Below the pieces are notes generated by a model. It was not told where the DNA came from and did no database searches. It saw nothing but the letters and a program-made list of their open reading frames with translations. A DNA stretch of 64,000 nt from Linyphia triangularis (Eukaryota > Arthropoda > Arachnida > Araneae > Linyphiidae): positions 72,819,589 to 72,883,588 of the forward strand of contig OZ021733.1 of NCBI GenBank assembly GCA_963978545.1, written 5' to 3'. Both the position numbers and the translations under genes were made by a program. This document shows positions 46,619 through 58,695 of the stretch, piece by piece; the first letter of the stretch is position 1, and each line of letters begins with the position of its first letter.

Positions 46619-47703
46619 GTGACTAAAACTCAGTGAAGCTGAAACTTCTAAGAAGGAAGGGTTGCATAAACAAATAAAAAAGTCATTTTAGATTTTATTA
46701 TAATCAAATTCAAATAGATGAATAATAATTACACTCCTTTAATAAAGTCATATTTTTAATTTCCTTGTTTTTCTATTTTTTACGACTGCCCATTTTTTTA
46801 TTTATGACTGCCCAAATAAGCCACGACTGCCCGTTAGAATAGGCCCTGAACTAAGTTCTTTATGCAAAAACATCAGTGAGAAAAGGCAATATAGTAAGTA
46901 ATTGAAATACATAGTTAAATTTCTAAAACATATGATAAATTAGCATCAATTTCAGAAACGTTATTTGGTAAATTACTTTGCTTATCATCGGCACATTTTC
47001 TGAAGTTCTTCAAATGGGGTTTCAACCTCTGACTACCATGAATTCTGTGCCACAAATGCATCCTTTGCATCTATAGCATGTCAATTTATAAGGAAAGTGG
47101 GCATTTAAATTGTACATGAATACATAGTTTTATCATAATAAAAAGCTATTTGATGAGCTTTTGAAATTTTAAAGTTAATTAAAGCAGAGTAATTTGTGAT
47201 AAGTTGATTGTAATGCTGTGAGTTTGAATTTTATATGGTTAAGTATAATAGTTTCTTTTTTATTTTATCAATAATGATATATATAGTTCTTTTATTGTGA
47301 ATAACATATCATCCACTGCCTTGCACATAATTAAAGTATAGCTAATGACAGTGGATATAAATATGAGTTAAGAATGTTGATTGAATTTTTACTAAAAAAT
47401 TACTAAATTTTGCCTTCGAGCCCATAGTTTCCTTATTATTGAAAATTATAGAAAATCGTAAATAATGGACATGGTAGTTAATATTTATGCAAAGTTTTTA
47501 TGTATAATTTATCAATTTTCTGTGTATAAATCATCATCTCATAAACTAGAAAAATTTAATGTAATTGAGTCAATTCAATTTTTGAAGTATTTCATATTTT
47601 AGATTGTTAGTGTGTATTGATAGTTATAATTTTATGTTTGATTTTTTTATTGAAAGTTTAGGAATTTAAGTGTAATAATTATAATGTGTCAAAAATATTT
47701 CAA
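46619..47703. other. Intron 5' of the juxtamembrane exon; no element recognised
   Basis: A+T-rich DNA. TTTTACGACTGCCC-like phrases recur at about 46780-46830. No other structure is supported. Confidence 0.4.
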
Positions 47704-47709
47704 TTTTAG

Positions 47710-47804
47710 GATGAGATTCCGTAAACCTAAAAAGAGACATCGTTATACATTATTAGATGATTTTAATGATAGAGAAAGGGAAAGAGATATGTTTTTTCCT
47801 AAGG
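47710..47804 (+). CDS. KIAA0319L: KIAA0319-like protein, juxtamembrane tail exon
   Basis: This 95-nt exon lies between a pyrimidine-rich acceptor (TTTTAG at 47704-47709) and a GTAAGA donor at 47805. Its first G joins the AG left by the transmembrane exon to make an Arg codon. It then reads 31 codons without a stop and leaves one nt, in phase with the last exon. The product starts MRFRKPKKRHRYTLLDD: a basic stop-transfer stretch, then a Tyr-x-x-Leu motif followed by acidic residues. KIAA0319-family tails have the same order, a Lys/Arg-rich run followed by a Y-x-x-hydrophobic-D element that in the human protein acts as a clathrin/AP-2 endocytosis signal. The rest is charged (RERERD). It sits alone between a 39-kb and a 9.7-kb transposon-filled intron. 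Confidence 0.82.
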
Positions 47805-48024
47805 GTAAGATATCAATTATTTAAAAAAAAATTAGATACTTTTTATTGGAAGTCGATTTGAAAATTTTATAAATCAACATAATTTTTCACTTTCTTAACA
47901 AATAAAAGTTTTTCTTTTGTCTATCAATCAATTCTTAATGAAATTTGATTGATTATCCTGGTCTTTTTACTCTTAAAACTTAAAAAAATCAATCTAAAAA
48001 TTCTGTTATTATTATTATTATTAT

Positions 48025-48027
<3 letters not shown>

Positions 48028-48058
<31 letters not shown>
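48028..48058. repeat. ATT-repeat and T-run low-complexity tract
   Basis: ATT trinucleotides (48007-48027) lead into a T run of about 30. Confidence 0.9.
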
Positions 48059-48589
48059 TAGCAATATTTAAGAGGAATTAATATTTTAACTTGGCAGCAT
48101 TTTACCTACTAGAGATTTTGAAAGCAGTTTTTATAGAAGAATACTGTGTATGTGTGTCATAACACTGTTAAAGAATTTAATAGTCTTTTCAGCTTATTTA
48201 TATTTATACATGGTAAAAAATTGATGTATTAGAAAATTTAACGAATAAATCAAAGACTAAAGAACAGCATATTCATATCATAAATGATCATACCTGATTT
48301 TAAAGAGTTGCATATGTTTTAGTGTGTATTACCACAAGCCCATCTTTGCTTCTTTTTTTCTGCAGAAAAGAATCCAAAAAAGATCTTATACTTGTAAAGT
48401 TTTCTAGATATCAAACTTTATTTTGCTTTTAATAGTTTTTAACACTACCTTTTTAAATCCATTTCATTCAATGTACATTTGAAGAAATTTCTATGATTAT
48501 GTACTTGAATCTTTTTGTATTTTAATAGCTGTGGAAAAAAATATTATTTTTGTGTTTTTAAATCTTTTATTCAATTTTGTGTGTTGCGT

Positions 48590-48959
48590 GCAAATCTGTG
48601 GAGGCATAATTAACCCACTTGCTATCATCCAATCAAGCTGAAACTTAACAGACAGACTCTTTGTCGATCACAATACATTCTATCAAATTTTAAGGGATGT
48701 CCCTGTCACTAAAAGACCGGTTTTACACACACTTCTATTATCGTTTTTAAAACTAAAAAACACACTTGCCATCATCCAATTGGGCTGAAATCTGGCTTTA
48801 TCTAAATCATTCTGAAACTTGGTAGATAGATTCATTAAGGAAGGCAATATAATAAGTTTTGGGGGCAAAAAAAAATATTAGTAGATAGTTTGGAATGGAT
48901 GTTTGCTTCGTAATGGTCAAACATAATAAAAACTTGATCTGAAGCTCAATAAGTTGCAA
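48590..48959 (+). repeat. Interspersed repeat family S, copy 3
   Basis: It shares GCGTGCAAATCTGTGGAGGC, CATCATCCAAT, GTCGATCACAATACATTCTA and AAAACTTGATCTGAAGC with 17180-17560. It directly abuts repeat R. Confidence 0.75.
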
Positions 48960-49061
48960 TGAGGAACTTTCACGTTTTTGGTTTTATTTTTAAATAAAAG
49001 TAGAGAAAAAAAATGATAAAAAACAATACAATTCTTTCAAAAATTTGAGCTCGGATAGATA
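48960..49061 (-). repeat. Repeat R, left half (split copy)
   Basis: Reverse complement of about 5625-5720. It stops at the TA where the 49062-57020 element begins. Confidence 0.8.
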
Positions 49062-49426
49062 CCCGAATAGTAGCATGACGTGATAAATGACGTCATCTGA
49101 AGGTCACGTCATAAATCACGTCATAAAATTAGTCCCTTTGTCCATTTTAGAAACGACATCTGGACGTCATTAAAGGCTTTAAAACTGACGTGATTCAATG
49201 ACGCCCGAATCACTATACCGCTGTTAAGATGACGCTTTTAAAGCCCTAATATTGACGTCACCCAAATGGTCACCTAAACTGCAATTAATGATGCTTTTTC
49301 GTTTTGTTTATTATATAGGTTTATTATAATTTTTTATTTGTCATTATAGGGCGATTATTTCGCTTTATTTTTCTTATATCCGTAATACAAGACTCCCATT
49401 TAACTTAACGTTAACTCCTTTAATTT

Positions 49427-49895
49427 TAAATCATAACCCAAATTCAAAATTCATGTCAAAGTATTAATTTTAAAAATAAAATCAATTTGTAACTTTTTAA
49501 CAAGGATATGCATTTTTGTATACATACATATATATATACATACTAAACAGATTGAAATAAAACAACAAATTGTACAGTTAAGAATATTTTATTAAAATTC
49601 ATCAAGTAACAAATTATTCCAATACAACAACACTCAAAGTTTACAAGAAAACAAACATTAAATCATAAGTTAAATTGCAGAATTCACATCCAAGAACTAG
49701 TTTGAAAAATAAAACCTATTTGTAATTTTAAACATGATATGCATTTTTTTTTTTATATATATATTTACTAAACAGATTTGAATAAAAGTAGTAAAACAAC
49801 AAATTGTATAGCTAACAATATTTTATTAAAATTCATCAAGTAACAAGTTATTCCAGTATAGCAGCACTCAAAGTACGCAAGAAAACAAACATCCA
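49427..49895. repeat. ~231-bp tandem duplication inside the TA element
   Basis: GATATGCATTTTT occurs at about 49505 and 49736. ACAACAAATTGTA, AATATTTTATTAAAATTCAT, CAAGTAACAA and CAAGAAAACAAACAT follow in both units. Confidence 0.85.
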
Positions 49896-51784
49896 TACAC
49901 TACACAAAATTTATAATTAATTCAAATACAAAAGATTTGTACATCATATGCTCAATGGAACTTCAAATGACTTTCAGGGAAGATATGAAATGCTTTCAAC
50001 TTTGGCTTTTTTATAATATAACCGTAACCAGTGTGGCCCCGTGCTGCTGGGGACCCGTTGAAAGACATAGAAGTTTTACATTTAAGAAAAAGTGGAACAG
50101 GCGTAGTAAAAGGCATTTGGTGATTTTTTTCATTTAACAATAAAAAAAAATAGCAAAAATCAAAAACAGGGTAACTAAAAGGAAATTAAAACATTAATAA
50201 TCATAAAATTAAGTCAAAATATAAATTATTAAGGGTATTCTTCCATTAGGCAGTTACCAGTTGGCGCCAAGTCTAAACGTTAACCCGTTTAAATGACGAG
50301 TAAATGTATCGCCAATTCTAACTATATTAAGTATAAATTATTCGAAGATTGTTAGTTAGGTCTGTAATTTGGCAGTTTTTATCTGGTACCCGTCTAACAG
50401 AATAGTACCAAATTAAGTTAAAATATAAATAATAAAATTAAAGTATAACTGTAAATAAAAAACGTTGCAAAAAATACAATTGCAGGACTAAAAACCTTCA
50501 AATCATTTATAATTCCTATAACAAACTGTTATAGGGTTGTTGTAGCATAGGCTTGGGGATACGTTGTTTAAACATTTAATAGTGCATGAATTTAAGGCTT
50601 TGTGAGTAATCGTACCGGGCTATCAGAAGAGTACCGATTTTGCAAATTCAGATCAGAAAATGTTTACAGAGAAATAACTTTATTATAGAGTAGATAATTA
50701 CAAGGCGTCCATATAAAAATGATGAATACAACAAACACTTCACATAAACTATTTGTTGACTTAGTGTTTGGTTTCCCAAAAGTTTCTGGAGTCCCGAAAC
50801 AACGTTGAATTGATTGAACCACATTGCATAATAAATGTATGCATTCATATTGAATTATCTTTTATTTATTCTGATTAACACAATTTGGGCAACTTCTTTC
50901 ACTTACAGCGTTACAGTCAGCGATAAGCATAATTCTTAGAGTAATTTTCAAAATGTATATGTTTGTTTTTTGATGACAGTTATTTTGTGGTTTGCGCTTA
51001 CTGTTGATATGATTTTGCAAAAAAGGAACTTATTGACAGTGAAACAATAGCAAACACTCGAAATAGCTATTGAGGAAAGACAAAAGCCCACATTTGGAAG
51101 TTCCTTCAAGATATTTCTGTGTATACATTATCTAATAATTTTACAAGAAACACTTTCATTGTTCAAGATAAAAATCGCTTGTACTTTTTTAAGTTTTTTG
51201 TACTAAATTCACTTAAGTATCATCTTTCACAAGTAAATTGTGCACTTGAATTACAGAACTAAATTGATTACGAGCTGCATCATTCTTGTTATTTAATAAT
51301 AAGAAACTTTTAATAATAAAATTATTACAAATTTTTAAAAAGCTCTTTTGTACCATATACCAACAAAATAAGTTCTTTTTGACTTTCAGTTTTTTTCATT
51401 CTTATAGGTTAGTGACAAATTTTAAGATCATTGCTGAACTTGAAAAACTAAGGTGTGTTCTTCGACTTCTAACAGAAGCGGAGCGAATAACCTTCTATAA
51501 AACTACACTCTTTTTAAAAACTAAGTTTCTTCTGCTCCATTACATTAACTTTTAGTGTTTTCCTAAAAACCTCAATAATTAACCTTTTTAATAATACATA
51601 TCAGAACAGCATTAAAAAAACACATTCTATGAAAAAAATTATCTATGATAATATTTGGAAATTACATTGTATTCCTTGAAGTTGATTATTCCAATCAAAA
51701 AACATTCATTATTGAAAGTATGAACTTGAATATAACACACGTTCAAAAATGAATATAATTTAGCATCACAATGGCTGATCATCA

Positions 51785-51859
51785 TACAGCATAACTTAGC
51801 ATCGGTACTATTCCGTGAGCCGGATACCAGATAAAAACCGCCAAATTGCAGACATAACT
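51785..51859 (-). repeat. Inverted copy of the short repeat at 50355-50412
   Basis: TCTGYAATTTGGCRGTTTTT, ATCTGGTAYCC and GAATAGTACC occur at 50361-50410 and, inverted, here. A weaker version is in the palindrome arms (34823-34872 and 41480-41530). Confidence 0.65.
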
Positions 51860-52216
51860 TATAATCTGGCCGCTAATGTCGGAAAAAGTGGTCCCGTGGG
51901 CCACTTCATGATGCAAACATGTGGGTGGTGTCATTCTCTTCGTATGAATGCGTAGAAAATGAAATCCGATGATGGGTACCTGGCATCCCTGTACGAGTGG
52001 CGCTACAGTTGAAAATCCAAAATGGCTGCCACCGTACCACCCAACGTACATTTTTGTCGAATAATGGCTTCCCAACTCATTTTACCAACTAGTTGACTAT
52101 AAGAAAACTTGTAGAAAATAAAATTTCCTTTCCAATGGTATACAACAAATGCATGTTAGGTTAAATTACAAATTTCAAAATGGCCGCCGCGTCGCGATCT
52201 TAAGTACGTTTTTTTA

Positions 52217-52394
52217 GGTTGGTTGGTTTGTACGCTCAGCGATCTGTACTTGTGCACAATAACGGCTAATCAGGCCGAGAACTGCAGCTGAACGTAGATT
52301 CCGAACCACAAAGAACATCTATGCCCAACCCGGGATTCGAACCCGGCACCCTTAGCACGGGAATCCAGTTAGCTAACTACACAGCTATCAGGTC
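52217..52394 (-). repeat. tRNA-derived SINE I (left arm of element B)
   Basis: The minus-strand B box GGGTTCGAATCCCGG is at about 52328-52342. The tail AACCAACCAACC borders the arm. Confidence 0.9.
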
Positions 52395-54690
52395 AGTTAG
52401 AAATACAGACTGGAATTTGCACTTGCCAGCTACACGGGACTTCATAAAGTATATCTATTCCTATGATCGACTAAACTATGCAAGAATGATTCCATTGTAC
52501 TTGATGGATATGGTAAAACTTAATAAAATGCATACAACTATATGGCAAGAATTACAGCAAGGAAAGTGGGTTGTTAATGAAACCAAAATACCATTTTACG
52601 CTTTAGGAGCCAATGTAGCTCTGAAACACCAAAACAGAAGACTTGAAGACCAGGGTGGACTTGTAGGCATCACTCTAAACAAGAGTGGTCGGACAAGATT
52701 ATTTCTGCCTGATCCGAGTTCACAAGAATTGCTGCATTAACCAATGCAATGATTAAAAATGCCACCCCCGATGCAAAATGTCATCATGAATATTGTCTAT
52801 GGGTTCGCAAGCGTCAGGATCACAACAATGAAATGTTTATAGAGGGTTTTAAATCGACAACCAACCTTTTTAAATGCGATACAGAACATCTTGTATATCT
52901 GATGTATAAGCAAGTTCTTCCCGATAACGTTCAAAAAGACATGTGAACAGTTTCTGATATTGATGAGAGTCTTCTTTCCAAATTCATTGAGGAACGCATT
53001 AAAATGATCAACCTACCAACAGAAAAATCAGTACCATCAAAGCCTTCAGTACAGTTTTGGGCACCAATGAAAAAGATGAAACTTATGGCTGCAAGTCAGC
53101 ATTCCAAAATTTTAAAATAATATTGAAGGAAAAATTTTTAGAGTTAAAAGCTGATTTTTAAATATTTTCTAGACTGATGATTGCAACAAGAAGTCGGGCG
53201 ATATAGATTTGAAAGCAACTTTTTGTCGTTATGAATTCTCATTATTGCCATATGCTTTGTTTTCCTTACATGGATGTATGTATTACTGCTCGGGAAAAAG
53301 CAAGCTTATGGGTATCCTGGAAGAGCTATCTCAAAATCTGTACTCTTCATCCAATGAGAAAAACGAATTCTAACACAATTCATTTCCAGTAGATGAGACA
53401 GCACAAACTGTTTCAGTAGTTGATGGAATGGCATAGCTGCATTCCATTGATAAACCTATGACTGTTAAGACTCGTGAAGAACTTGCAGATTACTTTGTCA
53501 GACAAAAGTCAAAGAAGTTTGGTATGTACAAAGAGGTTCACATAATATTTGATACCTACAAACAGAATTCGCTGAAGACATCGACATGGGTGAAACGTCA
53601 GAGTAAATCGGTCCCTATCTAATACGAAGTGCACCCATCAACAAACATCCTTACATTAACCATGCACCAGTTACTTTGCACAAAATGACTAAGGAAGAAC
53701 TGACAGAATACATGGCATCCAAGATTATGGATGGACTATGCTGTCAAGAATAATAAACAATTTGTTTGTGTTGGAGAAATCATGCAAATGCAAGTCATAT
53801 GGACGTGTCGTGTCTTGAATCCACGCAGGAGGAAGCAGATACTAAAATAATTTTGTACAGTATACATGTTGCTTCCAGAGGCATTTAGTAAGATTAACAA
53901 ATACTCTGCAGACACAGATGTATTAGCACTTGCTCTTCGGAAATATCTTATATGCTGCCAAGAGAATACAGCATTATAGTGGTACTAGCAGAAACAAACG
54001 GTTAATTCATCTTCAGTCAATCTATGACATGATAGGGCCCAATAAGTCTTCAGCATTACCAGGACTCCACGCCCTTTCTGGTACTGGTAGGATCATTTGC
54101 TGGAAAAGGAAAGATTATATGGTGGAATGTTTTTTATGTAGCTAGTGATGACATAATAGCTGCACAGGGTCTTATGGGTTATTTGGAAACCCTTTCCACA
54201 GAAATATTACAAATGTCAGAGGCATTCGTTTGTCAGTTTGTGTATGTACCGCTAACCAAAATGACTGACATTAGGGAGGTAAGATGGTGGCTCTTCACTA
54301 AAAAACAAAAGACCGTGGGACATCTTGCACCAACAAAAGTATCTCTTTATCCAGGTCTTTTGCGTGCACGCTACCAAGCAATGATTTGGGCATGAGATAC
54401 TCGACAGCATCATGACATACTTTAACCTACTGATTTAGACTGGTTGCTTGTGAATGGGAAATTTGAGCCTATTACGTGTACAGAAAATTGTGCTCCGCAG
54501 GGACTCTTAGAGTTGACTAAGTGCATCTGTCTAAAGCGTCGGTGTGGCCTTCTCTGCCGATGCAATATCAACAACCTGCCTTGCACAGAGATGTGCTAAT
54601 GTGGTAGAGATTATGACTAGGTGACAACACTGCAATTGTAGACCTGATGATGAATGATGATGAGGATGAAGGTGTTAATTTAACTTAATG
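52395..54690 (+). pseudogene. PIN-like/CXC repeat protein, broken copy B
   Basis: It is collinear with copy A and starts at the same point after the SINE. Landmarks: YSYDRLNYARMIPLYL (52455), a TTIWQELQQGKW segment (52537), GGLVGITLN (52657), KCHHEYCLWVRKR (52776), VHIIFDTYKQNSLKTS (53539), EEADTKIIL (53830), a TDVLALALR stretch (53918), SALPGLHALSG (54049), YPGLLRARYQAMIW (54351) and a Cys-rich end CRCNINNLPCTEMC (54560). The frame is broken repeatedly (for example stops near 52738, 52944 and 54145), so it is not functional. The N-terminal landmarks resemble the N-terminal half of a large family of multi-copy invertebrate hypothetical proteins. The middle resembles PIN/FEN1-like nucleases and the end a CXC zinc domain. 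It helps read copy A, since the two are broken at different places. Confidence 0.7.
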
Positions 54691-55270
54691 ATAATGAAAA
54701 ATCTTAATATTGTTTACACCATTTGTTTTATAGGTATAATAAAAACGATTACACTGTTACACTCTTCTGTGACATTCACATTCCAAATGTTAAAAAACTT
54801 TGTCGTATCAATATTGAGCTGCCGTTGTTTATTATCAGTCTGTTGTAGTTTATTTCCTTGTGAAAAGTGCCAAGGCTTTATTTTACTGTCCAATCTGTAA
54901 ATATTAACTCTCTGTGATGCTCATTTATCTTATAATATAATGTGGAAACTATTTAGAGTCCCAAAGAGATGCCCAATAATGGTGTCCTCTTTGAATTTTA
55001 AATCTTGGAGTGACAATGTAAAGGTGCTATTACTGTCTGAAGGCTTTTTTTTATTTCTAAAAAGTTGTCTGGTAACCAACATATTCATATAGCCCACCGA
55101 AAAGCTATTATTCTGAAAAGACGTTCCAGCAACGATAATGCAGCGGTCATCTTAAATTTTGTCTAGGTAGATATTCAATTACAAAAGTTATTTTATTTCC
55201 TACAGTTTCCCACTAGCCAACAATTGAATAAAGCGCACTGAGAAGCTATTACTCTGAAAAACGCACTGCC

Positions 55271-55449
55271 CACTTGATAGCTGTGTGATTAGTGCTCTAA
55301 CTTTTCACGCTAAAGGTGCCGGGTTCAAATCCCGGGTTGGGCATGGATGTTTTTTGTTGTTCGGAATCCACGTTCAGGTGCAGTTCTTGGCCTGATTAGC
55401 CGTTATTGTGCACATGTATAGATCGCTGAGCGTACAAACCAACCAACCT
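55271..55449 (+). repeat. tRNA-derived SINE I (right arm of element B)
   Basis: Head CACTTGATAGCTGTGTGATT, B box GGGTTCAAATCCCGG, tail AAACCAACCAACC. Confidence 0.9.
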
Positions 55450-57020
55450 AAAAAAACGTACTTAAGATCGCGACGCAGCGGCCATTTTGAAATTTGTTAT
55501 TTAACCTAACATGCATTTGTTGTATACCATTGGACAGGAAATTTTATTTTCTACAAGTTTTTTAATAGTCAACTAGTTGGTAAAATGAGTTGGGAAGACA
55601 TTATTCGACAAAAATGTACGTTAGGTGTTACGGTGGCGGCCATTTTAGATTTTCGACTATAGCGCCACTCGTACCGGGATGCCAGGTACCCACCATCGGA
55701 TTTCATTTTCTACGCATTCATACGAAGAGAATTACACCCCCCACGCATCATGAAGTTGCCCACGAGATTACATTTGCTCCCGGACTATTATACAAACTAA
55801 CAACTTTCAAATCATTTATAATTTCTTTTAGTTAACATTTCAAACAATAAACATTTGCGGTTGGAGATACATTTACACATCTTTTAAACATGTTAACATT
55901 TAGATTTGGCAAAAATGTGTTAACCCATTCAGCTAACCGAAGAGTACCAAAGCACCTCTTTTTGGCTCATTTGCATACAAAACATTACAAGCAAAACAAA
56001 AAAAAATTAATAATGAAGATAGAATTGTTCATCGAATGTCCTCCATCAAGAACCGGCCACAGCTAACATTGTTTGAAGCCTTTTTTTTTTGCCATACCTT
56101 GAATTGTGCGGACCACACTTATGACCAAACGGAAACAATACCCTTGGGCTTAATTGACAGGATAGAAAACATAGCAAAATCATTTCGAATAAATTATGAA
56201 AGATGCGACTGCATATGTATTTACTAATAGGGATAGAGTTACGGATAAATATTAACATTAAGTTTGTAATGTTAAAGAATAATCAGTTTGCTTACACTAC
56301 CATCAGTTTGTTACATCAGCACACTAGGCTTTAACACTGACTAACCATCTCTAGAAATGAACATTAAATTGTAAACATTACAATGTGTGATAGTTGAAAA
56401 GTAAACAAAAGAGCATAATATTTGAAACTTAACTAAAAATAATTTCTTGTACGTGTCTTGAGACTATATTAAATTACAAATATACATTCCATCTTTTATT
56501 TCTACCAAATCACAGAATAGAATTAATTTGCATTCACTTTAGAATCACTACACTTTATGATTTCAAGCTATTAACACGAGATTTTCTTTATCAGAAAACA
56601 CTAAATCAATTACTTACATAAAGATTACTCACCTATTTGTTATATTATTATTTTTATTTATTATCTGGCTTCTGGTTCTAGTAAATACTCAAAATACTAC
56701 TAGCTACAAGTTTATAAAAATAAAATTAAAGGATTAATATAAAATTGTAAAAAATTATAAAAATTAAAGTTAAATTCGCGTCATATGATGACCCAAAAAT
56801 GATAACATATTGTGACCCAAAAATATTTGAGACATTTAATATGTACAAAAAGGTCGTCATTTAAAAAAATTTGCGTCATATGATAACTAAAAAATTTATG
56901 TGATTTTAGAAAAGTCAGTTTATATGACCATTAGATGACGTCAAAACTGACATGATTTTTTACTGAATAATGTCATTCGAGAAAAGATGCCCTAAAAATC
57001 ACGTCATACTACTACTTGGG

Positions 57021-57370
57021 TAGTTAAAAAATTATTTAGTTTTTCATTTTGAGATATGGCGGGAAAGAGCTACTTTTGCGTGTGACGTCAACGCGCAGAT
57101 GATGAAACAGTCTAAAACCTTTTTTAGACCAGGTTTCTTCTCGGATTTTCGACGGAATCTATGCATAAGAACGTCATGGTTTTATGCGTTATTGGTCACG
57201 TGACTTTTGCTTTGATTTCAAACTCGATTTTTGATTAATTGAAAGCATAAAGATAAAGAATAATTGCACTGCTCAAATATATTCGTTGGACAGCACTAGA
57301 AAATACAAAAAAAATATTTATTTTCCTCACTTATGCAAGTTCCTCATTGCACATAAAAAAATTGACAAAG
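57021..57370 (-). repeat. Repeat R, right half (split copy)
   Basis: Reverse complement of about 5280-5624. It runs up to 134 bp before the last host exon. Confidence 0.8.
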
Positions 57371-57503
57371 CATATAAAGGATTTTATGGTTTGTTTTTAT
57401 GGTTCATTTTTTTAAATATAGTATAAAACTAGTTTCGATTAAATTTTTAATCTGGTTGAGAGTGCTGTTTAAATGTTGAATTATATTTTTGTAATTGTTT
57501 CAG

Positions 57504-57643
57504 CAAAAACGCAGAAGAATAGTTTGATGACCTCTGATTCTGAGTCGGATGCTATTTTTGAATCGCAAGGTATTGCATTGGCTGTGAAACCAAATGGAAT
57601 TTCTAATGGTGTTACAAGAGAAAATTGTAATATTAATGCTTGA
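57504..57643 (+). CDS. KIAA0319L: KIAA0319-like protein, last coding exon with stop
   Basis: The acceptor is TTGTTTCAG (57495-57503). The two entering nt complete an Ala codon with the G left by the previous exon, then 45 codons run in frame to TGA at 57641-57643. The peptide contains NSLMTSDSESDAIFESQ, which lines up with the conserved Ser/Glu/Asp-rich block near the C-terminus of KIAA0319 and KIAA0319L (a S-S-L-M-x-S-E-S-x-D-S-D-x-x-I-F pattern), and then K-P-N-G-x-x-N-G, again as in the family. The phase match across three separate exons, plus this block, makes the identification strong although only about 107 residues are visible. An internal CAAG/GTATTG could act as a donor, but reading through gives the family-like NG ending. 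Confidence 0.82.
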
Positions 57644-58642
57644 CACTCTTTGCTAGTTTCTCTAAACTAGATTGGATGAGTTATTCAATGATTTTATATT
57701 GTGTTGGATACTAGCCTGAACTATATTAGTGATACTTGAGTTCTTAATCTCAATGAAACTTTTTTTCTATGTATGTTCTGTTTTTGGTAAACTTAAACAT
57801 TAGGTCTACTGGTTGGCTCTAGCTAGTTGGTCGATATGGGGTTAATTGTTCCAACCTTTTACTACCATCAACAACTGGGCCAAATTGGTGCTTTCCCCTT
57901 GGCCAACTAGCAAAAGCTGTTGATTTCTAAATAGTCTCATTAATTTCTTTTAAAATAAAAGTTTGTATTGCTTGCAAGACTTGATTATCTGGTATAGAAT
58001 ACTTATAACATTTTACTTTTTTAAACATTTTAAATTTCAAGATTTACTTGTTAAATGAATGTGTGGTTTAGTTTTTAATATGAGAAGAAATATTTATCAC
58101 ATTTAAGATTAACCCTTTGCAGTAATTTTGCAGACAAAACCCATCAGCTGATTTGTTTAAATACACTCTGTAGATGAAAGCAATATTTCTTGATTTCAGC
58201 AATTTCATTATAAAAATTATTCTGTATTTTATGAAAAACCATTGTCTGTGATAAAATATTAAGTAATTTTCGTATAATATGCTGATATTTGTTTTGTATT
58301 TTATTTGTTTAAAAAGTACAAATTATCCAATTTTTTTCCCCCTGGTCTTAATGTTTACATAATGGATAATTTAGATACAAGTAGTATTAAGAAAGTTTAA
58401 AAGAAATATATGCGATTTCTTTCATTAAATATAACATGCAGTAACTCTAGTGCAATACCTACAGAACAGAAATTGATGCTGAAATAATATTTAGAAGAAT
58501 GAAGGGTTTTTTTTATTTTAGGAAAACAATGCATTTTCATTGTTTTATTTTCCCATTTTTTAAGTCAATTATATCATTATGAATTTGGTACAATGTGGTC
58601 ATAAAAGTTCATCATAGTTTTTGCACCATCTAGAGACTTTTT

Positions 58643-58695
<53 letters not shown>

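Larger units (their letters stand above)
51860..55792 (+). mobile_element. Composite terminal-inverted-repeat element B with a PIN-like/CXC gene
   Basis: It has the same organisation as element A without the THAP insertion. The left arm 51860-52394 and right arm 55271-55792 are inverted; both contain CTTCATGATGC, GAAATCCGATG, CGCCACTCGTAC-type, CAACTAGTTG and GCGGCCATTTTG-like blocks and an inner SINE I. The decayed gene lies between. The junctions of SINE and gene on the left, and of tail region and SINE on the right (ACTGCCCACTTGAT), are the same as in A, so the composite existed before the two copies separated. The ends are uncertain by about 20 bp. Confidence 0.75.
49062..57020. mobile_element. 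7.96-kb TA-inserted DNA element with CRE-like subterminal motifs
   Basis: The ends CCCGAATAGTAGCATGACG and (inverted) CCCAAGTAGTAGTATGACG are flanked by TA (49060-49061 and 57021-57022). Removing the element rejoins repeat R exactly as seen uninterrupted at 5624-5625. Both subterminal regions (49074-49270 and 56770-57010) are crowded with TGACGTCA, TGACGTGA and GCGTCAT motifs. Composite element B (51860-55792) lies inside. No transposase was recognised, so the superfamily is open. A TA duplication alone fits Tc1/mariner or other TA-targeting groups. Confidence 0.85.
47805..57503 (+). other. 9.7-kb intron of the KIAA0319-like gene
   Basis: This is bounded by GTAAGA at 47805 and CAG at 57501-57503. 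Most of its length (49062-57020) is one transposon with another inside it. The remainder is repeats R and S plus unassigned A+T-rich DNA and a T-rich run near 48028-48058. Confidence 0.7.
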
